From: Sipunculus nudus
Taxonomy: Eukaryota > Annelida > Sipuncula > Golfingiida > Sipunculidae
NCBI GenBank assembly: GCA_026874595.1
Contig: CM049309.1
Location: 38,143,079-38,207,078 of the forward strand
Direction of reading: 5' to 3'
Length of the DNA stretch: 64,000 nt
The notes beneath the pieces were generated by a model that made no database searches, was not told the origin of the DNA, and saw only the letters and a list, made by a program, of their open reading frames with translations. Shown here in pieces: positions 53,640 through 64,000 of this stretch (position 1 is its first letter; every line of letters starts with the position of its first letter). The translations under genes and the position numbers were made by a program.

Positions 53640-54780
53640 CAGCTTGCAAACTTCTGCTTTATATCCTAGTTTTTGCCAGTTCTCCAAACCCACTTTAATT
53701 CTCTGTAAAGTCCTCCCTCTTGCCCACTTTAATTCTCACAACTCCCCCAGGGTTCTTTAGTTCTCACCAGGTCCCTTAGGGTACTTTAGTTTTTACCACT
53801 CCCCAGGAGGTACTTTAGTTTTCGCAAGGAGTCCCAGTTAACTTGAGTTTATTAGAGGAGTCCTCCCACAGTGGGTGCTTTAGTTCTCGCCAGGTCCCTT
53901 AGGGTACTTTAGTTTTTGCCAATCTCAGTAGGTAATTTAGTTTTCGCCAGGAGTCCCAGCAAACTTGAGTTTAAAAGAGGAGTCCTTATGGGGTATTTTA
54001 GTTCCCGCCAGTCCCCAATGTGTGCTTTAGTTTCTTAGAGGAGTTCTCACCCAATGGATACATTAGTTCTTGTCAGGTCCCCTAGGGTACTTTGACTTTT
54101 GCCATTCCCCCAAGGTACTTTAATGTCTTAGATGAGTCAAAGGTGGTGCTTTAGTTCTCGCAAGGTCCCCCAAGGGTACTTTAGCTTTTGCCACTCTAGT
54201 AGTGCTTGTATATCCCGGCAAACCGACGGGGCCCCATCCCTCACTCCAGCCCGGCCTGTGAGAATAATCAGTATGTGAGAAAAACTCTACGATTTCGGGG
54301 TGAGAAAATCTCCACGATTTCGAATAATATGAGATAAACTCCAAAATCTTGTGAGATAAACCCCATGTGAGAAAAACACCACGATTATGTGAGATAAACC
54401 CCCTGTGAAAAAAAAAAAAACCCATGTGGAAAAAATTACCTCTGTTTGAATGAAATGAATTTATTAAAAGGCAGTGGCAACTTGCAAACATATGGCTTAT
54501 ATCCTAGTTTTTGCCAGTTCTGTAAACCCACTTAAATTCTCTGTAAAGTCCTCCCTCTAGCCCACTTTAATTCTCACCACTCCCCAGGAGATACTTTAGT
54601 TTTCGCAGGGAGTCCCAGCCAACTTGAGTTTATTAGAGGAGTCCTCCCCCAGTGGGTGCTTTAGTTCTCGCCAGGTCTCTTAGGGTACTTTAGTTTTTGC
54701 CAAACCCCAGTAGGTAATTAAGTTTAAGAGTCCCAGCCAACTTGAATTTAAAACAGGAGTACCAATGGGGTATTTTATTC
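53640..54780 (+). repeat. Irregular tandem repeat region
   Basis: Short units built from GGTACTTTAGTTTTCGCCAG, CTTTAGTTCTCGCCAGGTCC and GAGTTTATTAGAGGAGTCC. The block 53640-54000 recurs at 54470-54780, separated by GAGATAAACCCC/ACGATTTCG short repeats (54250-54440). No coding potential. Confidence 0.7.
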
Positions 54781-54916
54781 CCGCTAATCCATTCTGATTG
54801 TAATATGAAATATATGTAATGTTTTTTTATTTAAATTAATCTTTTCTCTGGATGAGGGTCGATCCATTCATTGGTATTAGAGGCTTATATTGTTTTAAAA
54901 CTCATCTGGCTTGTAC

Positions 54917-55140
54917 AGGAATGTGTCACCAGGATTCTGACTCGGAGATGACGCAGCTCCTCAACAGCATTTATCAGCAGGTCAGGGATACCTCTTGACA
55001 AAACGTGTCCACGAAACAGACATTCCGGGGGACCAGAGCCACGTCCCCTTTTCCCGCCCCGAGGCCGAGAGAGACCAGTTCTGGACTAGACATTATACGC
55101 AGAGTGAGCGTTGGGTAATACCCTTAAATCCATAAATCAA
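54917..55140 (+). repeat. Conserved segment duplicated at 63014-63150
   Basis: Shared words: AGATTCTGAC-CGGRGATGA, CAGCTCCT and AACGTGTCCAMGAAACRGACATT. Open stretches exist (for example MTQLLNSIYQQ; DIPGDQSHVPFSRPEAERDQ) after a good acceptor (TTGTACAG at about 54919), but the other copy does not conserve them. Possibly an old exon; unassigned. Confidence 0.4.
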
Positions 55141-55437
55141 GTGACGTTCATGCCATTCCGACTAGTTCCCGAATGGTTCCTTTTATAACTTTGAAGACAT
55201 TATTTCCCATCCATTACAATTACCTTCATTCTGTAGGCTATAGTGCAGCGCACTTAAGGAGAATAATTCAGCCATATCGGTTTATCCATGTTTGATTAGA
55301 TGGTTGAATCACAGTGGTTACCATTTCATTTGTCTTGTTTATCATGTTTTGACTGCATTTTCTTTTTAGTCATCACCAGTATAGTGACGATAGCCCTTAC
55401 AGGTGACGACATCTGAAGATCACTTATGTCATCATTG

Positions 55438-55626
55438 TCTAAGTGTATGGCGCTTTGCCCGTCTTCATGGAACTGCAAATCCCTCACCTTTGACTTCGCA
55501 TCACGTGACACCCCAATTGATGCTTTATGTGAGGTAAATACAGGTGTTCCTCACTCAGATGAGAGCAACTTAGAAGAAAGACAGGGATTTGTATATACTG
55601 CGATATCTTTCACAGGCAGAATGTAA
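55438..55626 (+). CDS. Terminal exon with a PAN/apple-like domain segment
   Basis: Open frame from about 55426 to TAA at 55624-55626. It reads SKCMALCPSSWNCKSLTFDF, then DALCEVNTG and ERQGFVYTAISF. The spacing C-x3-C-x5-C-x-S-[LF]-[TN]-[FY], a following C-x-[VL]-N and G-F-x-Y-x5-F is the pattern of the second half of a PAN/apple domain, an extracellular disulfide-bonded module for protein or glycan binding. A plausible acceptor (TCTAAG) lies just before the first Cys. The upstream exon is not found. It could be the 3' exon of a secreted or receptor-type gene or a stray exon copy. Confidence 0.45.
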   Translation, partial: SKCMALCPSSWNCKSLTFDFASRDTPIDALCEVNTGVPHSDESNLEERQGFVYTAISFTGRM

Positions 55627-56099
55627 AATAGTTAGCGGTTTCTAGGTTAAATTTGAGTTCAATCATTTTTTGTTAAGTTACTCTCACTGAGTATATTTGT
55701 TATGATATAAAATATTGCCAAAATGTGTAGACATGTTGGTAAAAAGAACAACTGCACATTGATCATCAAAGTATAATTATGTTTGATGCAGGAAAAATAA
55801 CTATAACCAAGAGATTAGAAAATCTGAGCCATAACGTTGCAGAGACAAGAAAATAGTTTATTTTCAAAAGGAAAAAATGAAAGTTGACCCGAAAAGATAA
55901 AGACAAAAATACAACAAAGATGTTGACGAGATAACCCGCATGTACTATAGGACCATCAAGTGCTGCAAAAGAAAAAAAAGGGAAAAAGAGGTCAATAGGC
56001 CCGTGACGCTCACCTGAATTTGACATACAGGTGATGCAAACATTAATTATTGATGTGTAAACATTATTTGTCAATGAACATTGAGCAATGATAAGAATG

Positions 56100-57035
56100 T
56101 CTTCCGTAGTGCTCAAAGTTATGTTTTTGCCCATAGTCCTTAGAAAATAGGTAACAGTGACCTTATTTAAGGTTTCCAAGAAGACTTTACCTGGAACTGC
56201 CTGGATGCTAAGATAGAAGTTTCTACTTCCAACTGCTACAACTTGTGCCCATTTCACTTATAGCTCACAGAATATAGGTCACAGTGACCTTCTTTTGTAC
56301 GTCCAAGGAGACGTCACAGTGACCTCCCTGTTCCAGACCAAACAGATTCGTGCATTGTCCGACTTTCTGGAAGCTCAAAATTATTTTTTTCCTAAAGCTC
56401 GCAGAATACAGAACACGGTAATCTTATTTCGTGTTTTTCAAGGACATTTACCCAGAATCTCCCTGAATTTTACATTTGTGCCACATCTGACTGTATGGAT
56501 GCTCAAAACAATGTTTTCGGCCAATATCATTCGAATATAGGTCAGCATGACCTAATTTCAGGTTTTAGTGGAGATTCGTCTATGACCTCCCTGGATCTTC
56601 AGTTAGAAGTTTTTTTAGGTCTAATTGTTTCGGTTTGTGCTCTGTTAACGTCCGGATTACTTCATTTAAAGGTCACAAAAAATCGGGGGAAAATGGGTTA
56701 GAAATAATGGCGCGACCAGTCTTCAGGAACCGATGAAACTCTCCATGAGCAATTTGCATGGAGAGATCATGGCAATTAATGTATAATTTACTAAGATACT
56801 GTAGTTTTTGAATCAAATTTTTAATTATTCTCTGATGCACAAACAGACACAGAGAATATAGGTCGCACTGACATAGTTTCATGTGTCCAGGGATATTTTT
56901 AACGAACCTCCTTGTATGTTACGTTAGAAGAATCTAAGTCCAGCGGTTACGATTTGTGCCCTATTAATTGACGGATGGACAGAATGACAGACGAACGGAC
57001 GACGGACAAAGAGTGACTGGTATGGCTCAGATGAT
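56100..57035 (+). repeat. 159-bp family units with GACGGAC end
   Basis: Five to six diverged units, with perfect AGGTCAnnnTGACCT at 56276 and 56539. The block closes with GACGGATGGACAGAATGACAG-like sequence near 56990, the same end as at 31080 on the other strand. Confidence 0.65.
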
Positions 57036-57109
57036 TCACTTATGAGTCTACTTGAAAGCTAAGGCAGTCAAAATACAGAGAAGAACCTGTTTAAACACTA
57101 TGTACACTA

Positions 57110-58330
57110 TAGTCACGTATATTCGTATAAACTTTCAACTGTTGAGTGCAGTCCAAAGAATAAAATAAACGTGTGTGTATCTGTTTATAGGTTAAACTTA
57201 AACAAATATTCTAGAAGGCTTTCATGTCTAGAAAGAGAAGGTTATTTTATTCAGTTTACGATTGAATGAAAAGTAGTGAATATACTAGCATGCTATATAT
57301 AATCATCTGAAAACATCTTGTTTCAGCTTTACAAAGTGAATTAGGCCCTTCGGTGCATGTCTGCAAATTATGTAAGTAGTTCCCTTAAAGGTCACGCAAA
57401 CTGGTTTCATTCTAAAGAAATTATTCTGTGCGTACGATAAATGAAAATATATTAACCACAATTAGCGGAGTTTAACAATAACACATAAAATGCTAAAATA
57501 TGTACCATGCTACAATATATAAATTAGTGAATTACATATCTTGAACTTGTATATATTCAAATAAAATATGCGTCTTCGTGTTATATTTGCCATAATAAAG
57601 CTAATAAGCTTTGCCCTTGTATATGAATTTAAGAATGGTTAAATGTAAATAGGATATGTTATTCATTGAAATGCCTCCGTGTTCCGCTGCAGTGTTTCAG
57701 TATGAGTAATGTATGTAATGATGGGCAGTATTCTTTTCATTTGTATCTCTGTTACAACAATTCTCAGTGGTGGTGTTGTATAGACATTTATATTTGCCTT
57801 ATTTATTTTCACATCCACAGTTTTTAAATGAGCAAAAATGCTTTCAGAGAGGTCTGTTCGGCAAAATAATGAATTGAGATAATCGGTGGTTAAACTTTTA
57901 GTGTAGCTTTGATGCAATAAGATTATAAATTCTCTACCTTACAGTATGAGACCAGTGCAGGTATGATATAGTGAAGAGTTTATTAGGTGATTAGGTGATT
58001 CAGTCAAAACCTGCATGGCCATTATACTCTACATTATACTTCGCCAGGAGATGGCCATTGACATTAATTTTCTAAATTAGCAGATCAGTTCTCAAAGGTA
58101 ATCATAATGATGAAATTAGAAATATACCTACATAACTATAATGAAAGCAAGGCCATACCTTGGAACACTTTTAAAAAGCAATATAATACACAATGAGAAT
58201 ACCTGATTACTACCCAGCATACTATAGGAGTCTTTAGTCTGACAACCGATTAGTATGACCGTGGAAGGACCAAAGAAATTTCGGACCAATGCGCTATGGG
58301 GCGAACTACCCGATCTCATAACGTTTTTGC
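57110..58330 (+). repeat. Segmental duplication, copy 1 (partner 63160-64000)
   Basis: Collinear matches such as TCAAATAAAATATGC, TGCAATAAGATTATAAATTC and ATATAGTGAAGAGTTTAT. About 75-80 percent similar. No gene recognised in either copy. Confidence 0.6.
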
Positions 58331-58481
58331 CTTTCGTACAGAAAAAAATATAGCTGGAATACAGACACCACCGCTCAAAATAGAGAGCAAAATAAAAATA
58401 TACTTAATTCAGTACACAGTATATAACAATGAAAAGAGAAAATTCCCCGCATAGTTTAATAAGACCATCGAATATCTCTAA

Positions 58482-59192
58482 AGCTGTGTTTCTATGTATC
58501 CGCAAAAAAACGTATCCGCAAAAAGACGTACGTGCGTTCCATAGTGCGCAGTCCGCAAAAACTGTTTCCATAAGTACGTACGTTTTCCTTGCGGATACCC
58601 TTCTACGTGCCTCTTTTGAAACTGCAAGGACGACAGGCAGGAAGAAGGTCAATATGTTTCATCATACCGGGCGCCGGGGCACTGTGGGGAAATGCAGGCA
58701 TTTTTGCCATCCGCAAAACGGACGAATCGCTCACCGATCAGTTTCGATGCTGTCCGTTTTTGCGGATACGTTTACGGAGCACGTTAAAACGTACATATGG
58801 AAACCATGTATCCGCAAAAAAACGTATCCGTTAAAGACGTACGTACGTTCTATAGTGCGCAGTCCGCAAAAACTGTTTCCATAAGTACGTACGTTTTTCT
58901 TGCGGATACCCTTTCACGTGCCTCTTTTGAAACTGCAAAGACGACAGGCAGGAAGAAGGTCAATATGTCTCATCACACCTGGCGCCGGGGCACTGTGGGG
59001 AAATGCAGGCATTTTTGCCATCCGCAAAACGGACGAATCTCTCACCGATCCGTTTCGATGCTGTCCGTTTTTGCGGATACGTTTGCGGAGCTCGTTAAAA
59101 CGTATATATGGAAACAGTTCATCTTAAAAAGAGAGATCCGATTTTTTTGCGTACGAGACGTACGAGATTTACGGATGAATGGAAACACAGCT
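58482..59192 (+). mobile_element. Harbinger-like MITE with internal 311-bp duplication
   Basis: Inverted ends AGCTGTGTTTCTATG and CATTCATCCG..GGAAACACAGCT are flanked by TAA on both sides (58479-58481 and 59193-59195); a 3-bp TWA target duplication is typical of PIF/Harbinger. The interior is dominated by TCCGCAAAAACG/CGTTTTTGCGGA inverted words and is duplicated (CATCCGCAAAACGGACGAAT at 58709 and 59020). The several overlapping frames are repeats of the same sequence and I do not call them genes. Confidence 0.65.
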
Positions 59193-59392
59193 TAATTGTC
59201 ATAATAAATGTTTACACTAACCTAAAACTAACCTAAAAACATGCAATGAAAAATTAACTACACTTGCGATATGAGAAATTATCCGATTGGCACATGAATG
59301 CCAACTTTGACTATTTGCTGCTGAATACACCTAACAAAATCGCGGCTAATTTCTGGCAGGTAAAATGTGGTATGTAACGGGCCATACTTGAA

Positions 59393-61076
59393 CAAAGGCA
59401 ACCGTGATGATACTTAATTGCGGGTACTTTTCAAGCTATATGGCATTTATCTTTCGTGTGTGCGAAATCGAAGAGATGGCCTATAAATAACGGTTGATAG
59501 GACAGAGGTCTGTGGTACACAGCTGCAGAGTGGGTAGATATACTGCCATCTACAAAGTGTTATGAATTAAACCACCCGTTCTTCATGATCATCAAAGTTC
59601 TAATGTCACTTCATCGATCTGGTAGAACTCGCGGGGGTTTGTGTCTCATTCTGGTTTATTATTGCTTGAAACTTTCAATTACACGTGTGGAAAGATGGCT
59701 CAGGGGTTATGTAGTAGATCAAGTAACACGCGACGGAAAACCGCGTGATTCCTTACTTAGCTTTTTTTTTCTTTTTCTTTCATTTTACAAACTTGTATTT
59801 TTACTGAAAAAATACTATTTTGCTTTTCATTTCGAACAAACTGATTCTACCAATCATTATAATTCTAAAAATTGTATTATCTTTTATTACACACAGTCAT
59901 AGAGTTATTTACATACCGAGGCGATAGCATGATACAGTGGACCTCGTCATTGTCACCGTCAAACGAAGCCGGGAATTATACGAAAATTGCGTGTGATCAA
60001 AGTGTAACCTAATATGATCAACTCTAGGGCTTATGATATAATACTTTATTATGAATTGTCTGAAAGTCATACGTCGGGGGGCATAGGGTGAATTCCAAAG
60101 TGCGGTTGGGATTGTCGGTATACTAAAGGGCCAACAAGTTCCGCAAATGATCGTCCGAGTTTGCTTTCAGAATTTTACAATTTACATGCACTTGTTGGCG
60201 AAGGTACTTACACAAGCATATTGCTATCTCTAAATGTATAGGATACGCGAGATAGCTCCAAATATGCCAAACCAATAATATGCAGCCGCGTTCTGATTAC
60301 CCTGCCGATCTGTGTGTCAGGTAAGTGGCACGCGCCCTATTGTTGTTGATGGCGCAATAGGCTGTCCTAGCGGGGCAATAAACCTGAACGACTTCACGCC
60401 TCGCTATCTGGAGTTCACATCTCAGGTGCGATCTGTCACACCTCCGTTTCACCAGCGGGTTAACCGAAAGTCAGTGGCCCAAATATAAAACCAGACAGAT
60501 TTTATTGCGGTTTTCGTTTGATTCTAAGGAATACTACTACACGGTATCAATTTTACACTGCAGCGGGTCATGAACTTATTCACGGTAAAGGACGAGAGCC
60601 GTGGATATTTTCACGCTCCCAAAACCTTTCTTGCTTTCGAGTTATCAAGCGCACTGATGAATAACAAATTTTACTATTTCATGACAAGAAACCAATTTAT
60701 AAATGAACTACTACTCACCTGCGCAGAGTTTATTGATAAATTTAAGAGATTTCTTACTGAAAATTGCTGATAAATTTATGACGAGTATACCCGTCATAGG
60801 CACTGGGGGAATCAGAAAATATGACGAGTAGGCCTATACTCGTCATAGGCAGCGAAAGTGTTAAAGAAAATCTAAAACTTCTTATTCCTGAAAGCTCTCT
60901 CAGCATTAGGAAGATGTCAGTAGCCATAAGGATAGCTTGTGTGGTATGCATATTTAAATATAGCAACACGCGTAACGTAAAACAAGCAACAGCATGTACT
61001 CTAGCATCACACAGGAAGAAAGTGGACCTGTGTACACAGCGGAAACTGTGGAAACTGATAAAATGATAAAACCACG

Positions 61077-61079
<3 letters not shown>
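59393..61079 (+). other. Intergenic DNA
   Basis: No gene seen. Contains a small palindromic pair GACGAGTATACCCGTC / GACGAGTAGGCCTATACTCG at 60780-60845. Confidence 0.45.

Positions 61080-61128
<49 letters not shown>
61079..61128 (+). repeat. AT microsatellite
   Basis: (AT)n of about 50 bp just upstream of the duplicated MITE segment. Confidence 0.9.
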
Positions 61129-61130
<2 letters not shown>

Positions 61131-61159
61131 CTTATTCAGAAAACTGGTATATTAAAAAT

Positions 61160-61641
61160 AACCTTTCACGTGCCTCTTTTGAAACTGCAAAGACGACAGG
61201 CAGGAAGAAGGTCAATATGTCTCATCACACCTGGCGCCGGGGCACTGTGGGGAAATGCAGGCATTTTTGCCATCCGCAAAACGGACGAATCTCTCACCGA
61301 TCCGTTTCGATGCTGTCCGTTTTTGCGGATACGTTTGCGGAGCTCGTTAAAACGTATATATGGAAACAGTTCATCTTAAAAAGAGAGATCCGATTTTTTT
61401 GCGTACGAGACGTACGAGATTTACGGATGAATGGAAACACAGCTTAATTGTCATAATAAATGTTTACACTAACCTAAAACTAACCTAAAAACATGCAATG
61501 AAAAATTAACTACACTTGCGATATGAGAAATTATCCGATTGGCACATGAATGCCAACTTTGACTATTTGCTGCTGAATACACCTAACAAAATCGCGACTA
61601 ATTTCTGGCAGGTAAAATGTGGTATGTAACGGGCCATACTT
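61160..61641 (+). repeat. Nearly identical duplication of 58908-59389
   Basis: Direct copy of the 3' 285 bp of the MITE plus about 197 bp of its downstream flank. I find one difference (GCGGCTAA against GCGACTAA). Because flank is included, this arose by DNA duplication, not by transposition. Confidence 0.85.
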
Positions 61642-61644
61642 TTG

Positions 61645-62510
61645 TAAATCCTGGCTACTCCCCTAAGATCATAGGTCTAATTTGCACATACTAATTTATA
61701 ATTAACTCGTACAGACAATCTGATAACATTGGTTTTCTTAAAGTATATTTTACATTCAGTATGACACATATAAGGAAGTGCAAATCTAGTTGCTTGTGGA
61801 TCAACTGCTTTATTTGATATTTTCTATGTCATTAAGTGATCATTTCTACACAAATTTTCCATGTGACAACTGATATTTTCTAGTTTCTAGTTTTCATTTG
61901 AGATACAATTAAAGTGACTAAGGTGGTGGTTTTCGTGTCTGCTACAGTACACAAACAGTGAGCTCTCCTGATGAACGTAGAGCTGGTAGTTTAGTTTATA
62001 ACAGGCTTTGTAGATGGCGGAATATATCTGACACTGAGCCCACACTGTATTAAGTGTACCTATACTCTGTTATATTGACCGTGCTTCAAGCGGTACCTGT
62101 TATTTATAGTCCCCATGCTTCGGCCCCGCTTACACAAAAGATAAATGCCTGCAAGCTTAAAAAAAGCCACCATGTTGGTGGCCGGTGTTGGTGTAGACGG
62201 CGATGACGTCTCATGTATCTAGACTGACATATAAAATGCTGACTGCTGGGAATCCCCTTTTACATATATCCATCCAGTTATTAAAAAGCATGATCATTAG
62301 ACTTAATTGCTTTTTGGAAGAGGCGACATAGTTAATTACAATAATTCAATTTAGATGTTACTCACATTTTGTGAATCACGAATGCACTTCCGGCCCATAG
62401 TGTAAAATCATCTTGCTTATTTGTCAGGCTTGTTGAAATGGGACACCAAGTAAAAGATAAGCTAAAATATATATTAACTGTATATTACCATACTTCTGCA
62501 GCGGGAGGAT
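61645..62510 (+). other. Intergenic DNA
   Basis: Nothing that I can support. Confidence 0.45.
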
Positions 62511-62830
62511 CCGCGCCTGGCCGCGCCTTCGAGGTCATGCGGTGCTCCAGTTGAGTGCTGTGTTACCTCAGGAGGTTAACATAAGGGCGTTCTCTTGGGG
62601 TGTCCACAATGCAGTGGACGGTGCCTTCACTTAGCGAGAAGTGGGGACCCCATTCAAGCGTTGTGGAAAGCCGTGGGGGCGTTCCCCTCCTCCGGGAGGG
62701 GGTTGCCAGCCACTCAAGATCGCGCGCTAAAGATGCAAACAAACCTCACAAAACTTACCCACTTACATTGGAAGCAAACGAAATTGACCAAAACCCTAAG
62801 AAACCTAAGTTGCTTCCCTTAGATGGCCGG
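62511..62830 (+). other. GC-rich segment, possible mobile-element fragment
   Basis: Stands out by GC content from its AT-rich surroundings (GGATCCGCGCCTGGCCGCGCC, CCTCCTCCGGGAGGGGG hairpin). A 138-codon open frame (62600-63013) runs into a CT/AT microsatellite, so its 3' part is artefactual. No domain is recognised. Confidence 0.35.
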
Positions 62831-62935
62831 CCGGAATCCCCCCACCTAAACAATCAAAAATCATGTCAATCCTGCTATACATCATTTCTTGTTATGTATC
62901 TGAAATGCTCTCTCATATATATTCTCTATCTTTCT

Positions 62936-62936
62936 T

Positions 62937-62997
<61 letters not shown>

Positions 62998-62998
62998 C
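62936..62998 (+). repeat. CT/AT microsatellite
   Basis: (TC)n followed by (TA)n. Confidence 0.9.
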
Positions 62999-63013
62999 AT
63001 CAATATTTGTTAC

Positions 63014-64000
63014 TAGAATTCTGACACGGGGATGAAGCAGCTCCTATTTTATCACGAACATGATAATATGTGTTACATTTTTGGAGAACGTGTCCAAGAA
63101 ACGGACATTATACGCCCTGTGAGAGTTGGGTTAAATCCTTAATCCAATAGAATTAAATGACCAATATAAGTTTAACTGAATTCAGTTTTCTAGAAGACAA
63201 TGTCCAGAAAGAGGAGGTAATTTTCTTTAGTTTAATTAAAAGAAGTGTACAGACTAAAATAAGCTATGGGCTTCATGAAAACATCTGCATGGTAAAAGAA
63301 AATTAGTAAATTACGCCCTTGTAATGCATGTTCGCAAATTATTTTAGTTGTTACCTTATAGATAATTGAGAATCGTTATGAGGAAATTCTCCGTGTGTAC
63401 CATAAATATATATATTATCTACAATCATGGGAGTATATTATTCTACATTATAACTCTATGCTATAACATATGAATTAGCGAATGACAGATCGGGAAATTG
63501 TATAGATTCAAATAAAATATGCTTCCGCAGAAATGCTCAATATGAATAATCTATATGTATGTACAAGTGATGGCCTATTTCGTTTTCTTTTCCTCTTGTC
63601 TCTTTACGGCATATCACTGGTGTTCCTGTAAGATTATTTATATTCTTCTATTTTTTTCTCGTCGACAGTTGGTTTTAACAGAAAATAAAACTGAAAATGT
63701 TCTCTGTATGCCTTGCAAATCGGTGGTTTAATTTCAAAGTAGCTTCCATGCAATAAGATTATAAATTCTCCACCGGTGCAGGTATATATGATATAGTGAA
63801 GAGTTTATCAAGGGATTCCGTCAAAACCTGCATGAAAATTATTATGCACTTTCGCCAAGAGTTGGCCGTTGACATTATGCATTTTTGTAATGAACAGATC
63901 AGTCAGATCAGTTCCAAAAGGTAATTTCTAATTAAGGAACGAGACACTGTATGTACCCAAATAGCAAACTGAACGCAAGACCATACCTTGAAAAACGGTT
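63014..64000 (+). repeat. Segmental duplication, copy 2
   Basis: 63014-63150 matches 54925-55140 and 63160-64000 matches 57110-58330. The 2-kb part with the PAN-like exon and the 159-bp family is absent here, by deletion in this copy or insertion in the other. Confidence 0.6.

Noticed and set aside
58429-59195. Several open frames sharing the same peptide (TYVFLADTL...RKKVNM)
   Set aside because: They repeat because the underlying MITE sequence is duplicated at 311 bp; the frames lie in an inverted-word-rich noncoding element.
62600-63016. 138-codon open frame as a gene
   Set aside because: Its last third is a CT/AT microsatellite and the first part has no recognisable domain or splice context.

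Overview
This is eukaryotic, almost certainly metazoan, DNA. It has spliced genes with GT-AG introns, many microsatellites, long poly(C)/poly(G) tracts, and perhaps half or more of the window is visibly repetitive. The main gene is a complete 12-exon cytochrome P450 of the CYP4 family. The style of the dispersed repeats (units ending in GACGGACGGAC-type runs, AGGTCA-rich tandem arrays) points to a lophotrochozoan, most likely a bivalve mollusc. That taxon call is inference.

Layout. (1) 1-18960 holds copies of a large composite unit made of a conserved head, one or two sub-blocks with a 156-bp minisatellite, a spacer, a small two-coding-exon orphan gene and an AT-rich tail. One complete copy (12691-18960) carries the orphan gene (176 aa predicted). 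A second copy (1491-7380) has lost the gene by deletion, and the window opens inside the last codons of a third. Between them, 7381-12690 is mostly single-copy DNA with microsatellites, and it contains a hammerhead-ribozyme-like motif at 11286-11333. (2) 19115-23790 is tandem repeat: a diverged two-copy ~0.8-kb duplication, then a ~159-bp array with a ~795-bp higher-order duplication and several perfect AGGTCAnnnTGACCT palindromes.

(3) 25066-42488 is the CYP4 gene (506 codons, all phases consistent, all diagnostic P450 motifs present). Its introns hold nested mobile elements: intron 1 a LINE interrupted by a foldback MITE and by a ~145-bp array rich in AGGTCA-type direct repeats; intron 4 a 68-bp minisatellite made from the exon 4/intron 4 splice junction itself; intron 9 a hAT-like MITE with an 8-bp target duplication.

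(4) 45816-50663 is a ~4.85-kb foldback element with long inverted arms of subrepeats, inserted in another dispersed repeat copy. (5) 53047-53243 looks like the first exon of a second P450, broken by a frameshift. 55438-55626 looks like a PAN/apple-domain terminal exon. The remaining 3' part is a mixture of tandem repeats, a Harbinger-like MITE, a nearly identical 482-bp duplication and a diverged segmental duplication (57.1-58.3 kb against 63.1-64.0 kb).

Functionally only the CYP4 gene can be read with confidence: a membrane-anchored fatty-acid/eicosanoid-type omega-hydroxylase of the endoplasmic reticulum. Everything else is small, broken, orphan or repeat-derived.
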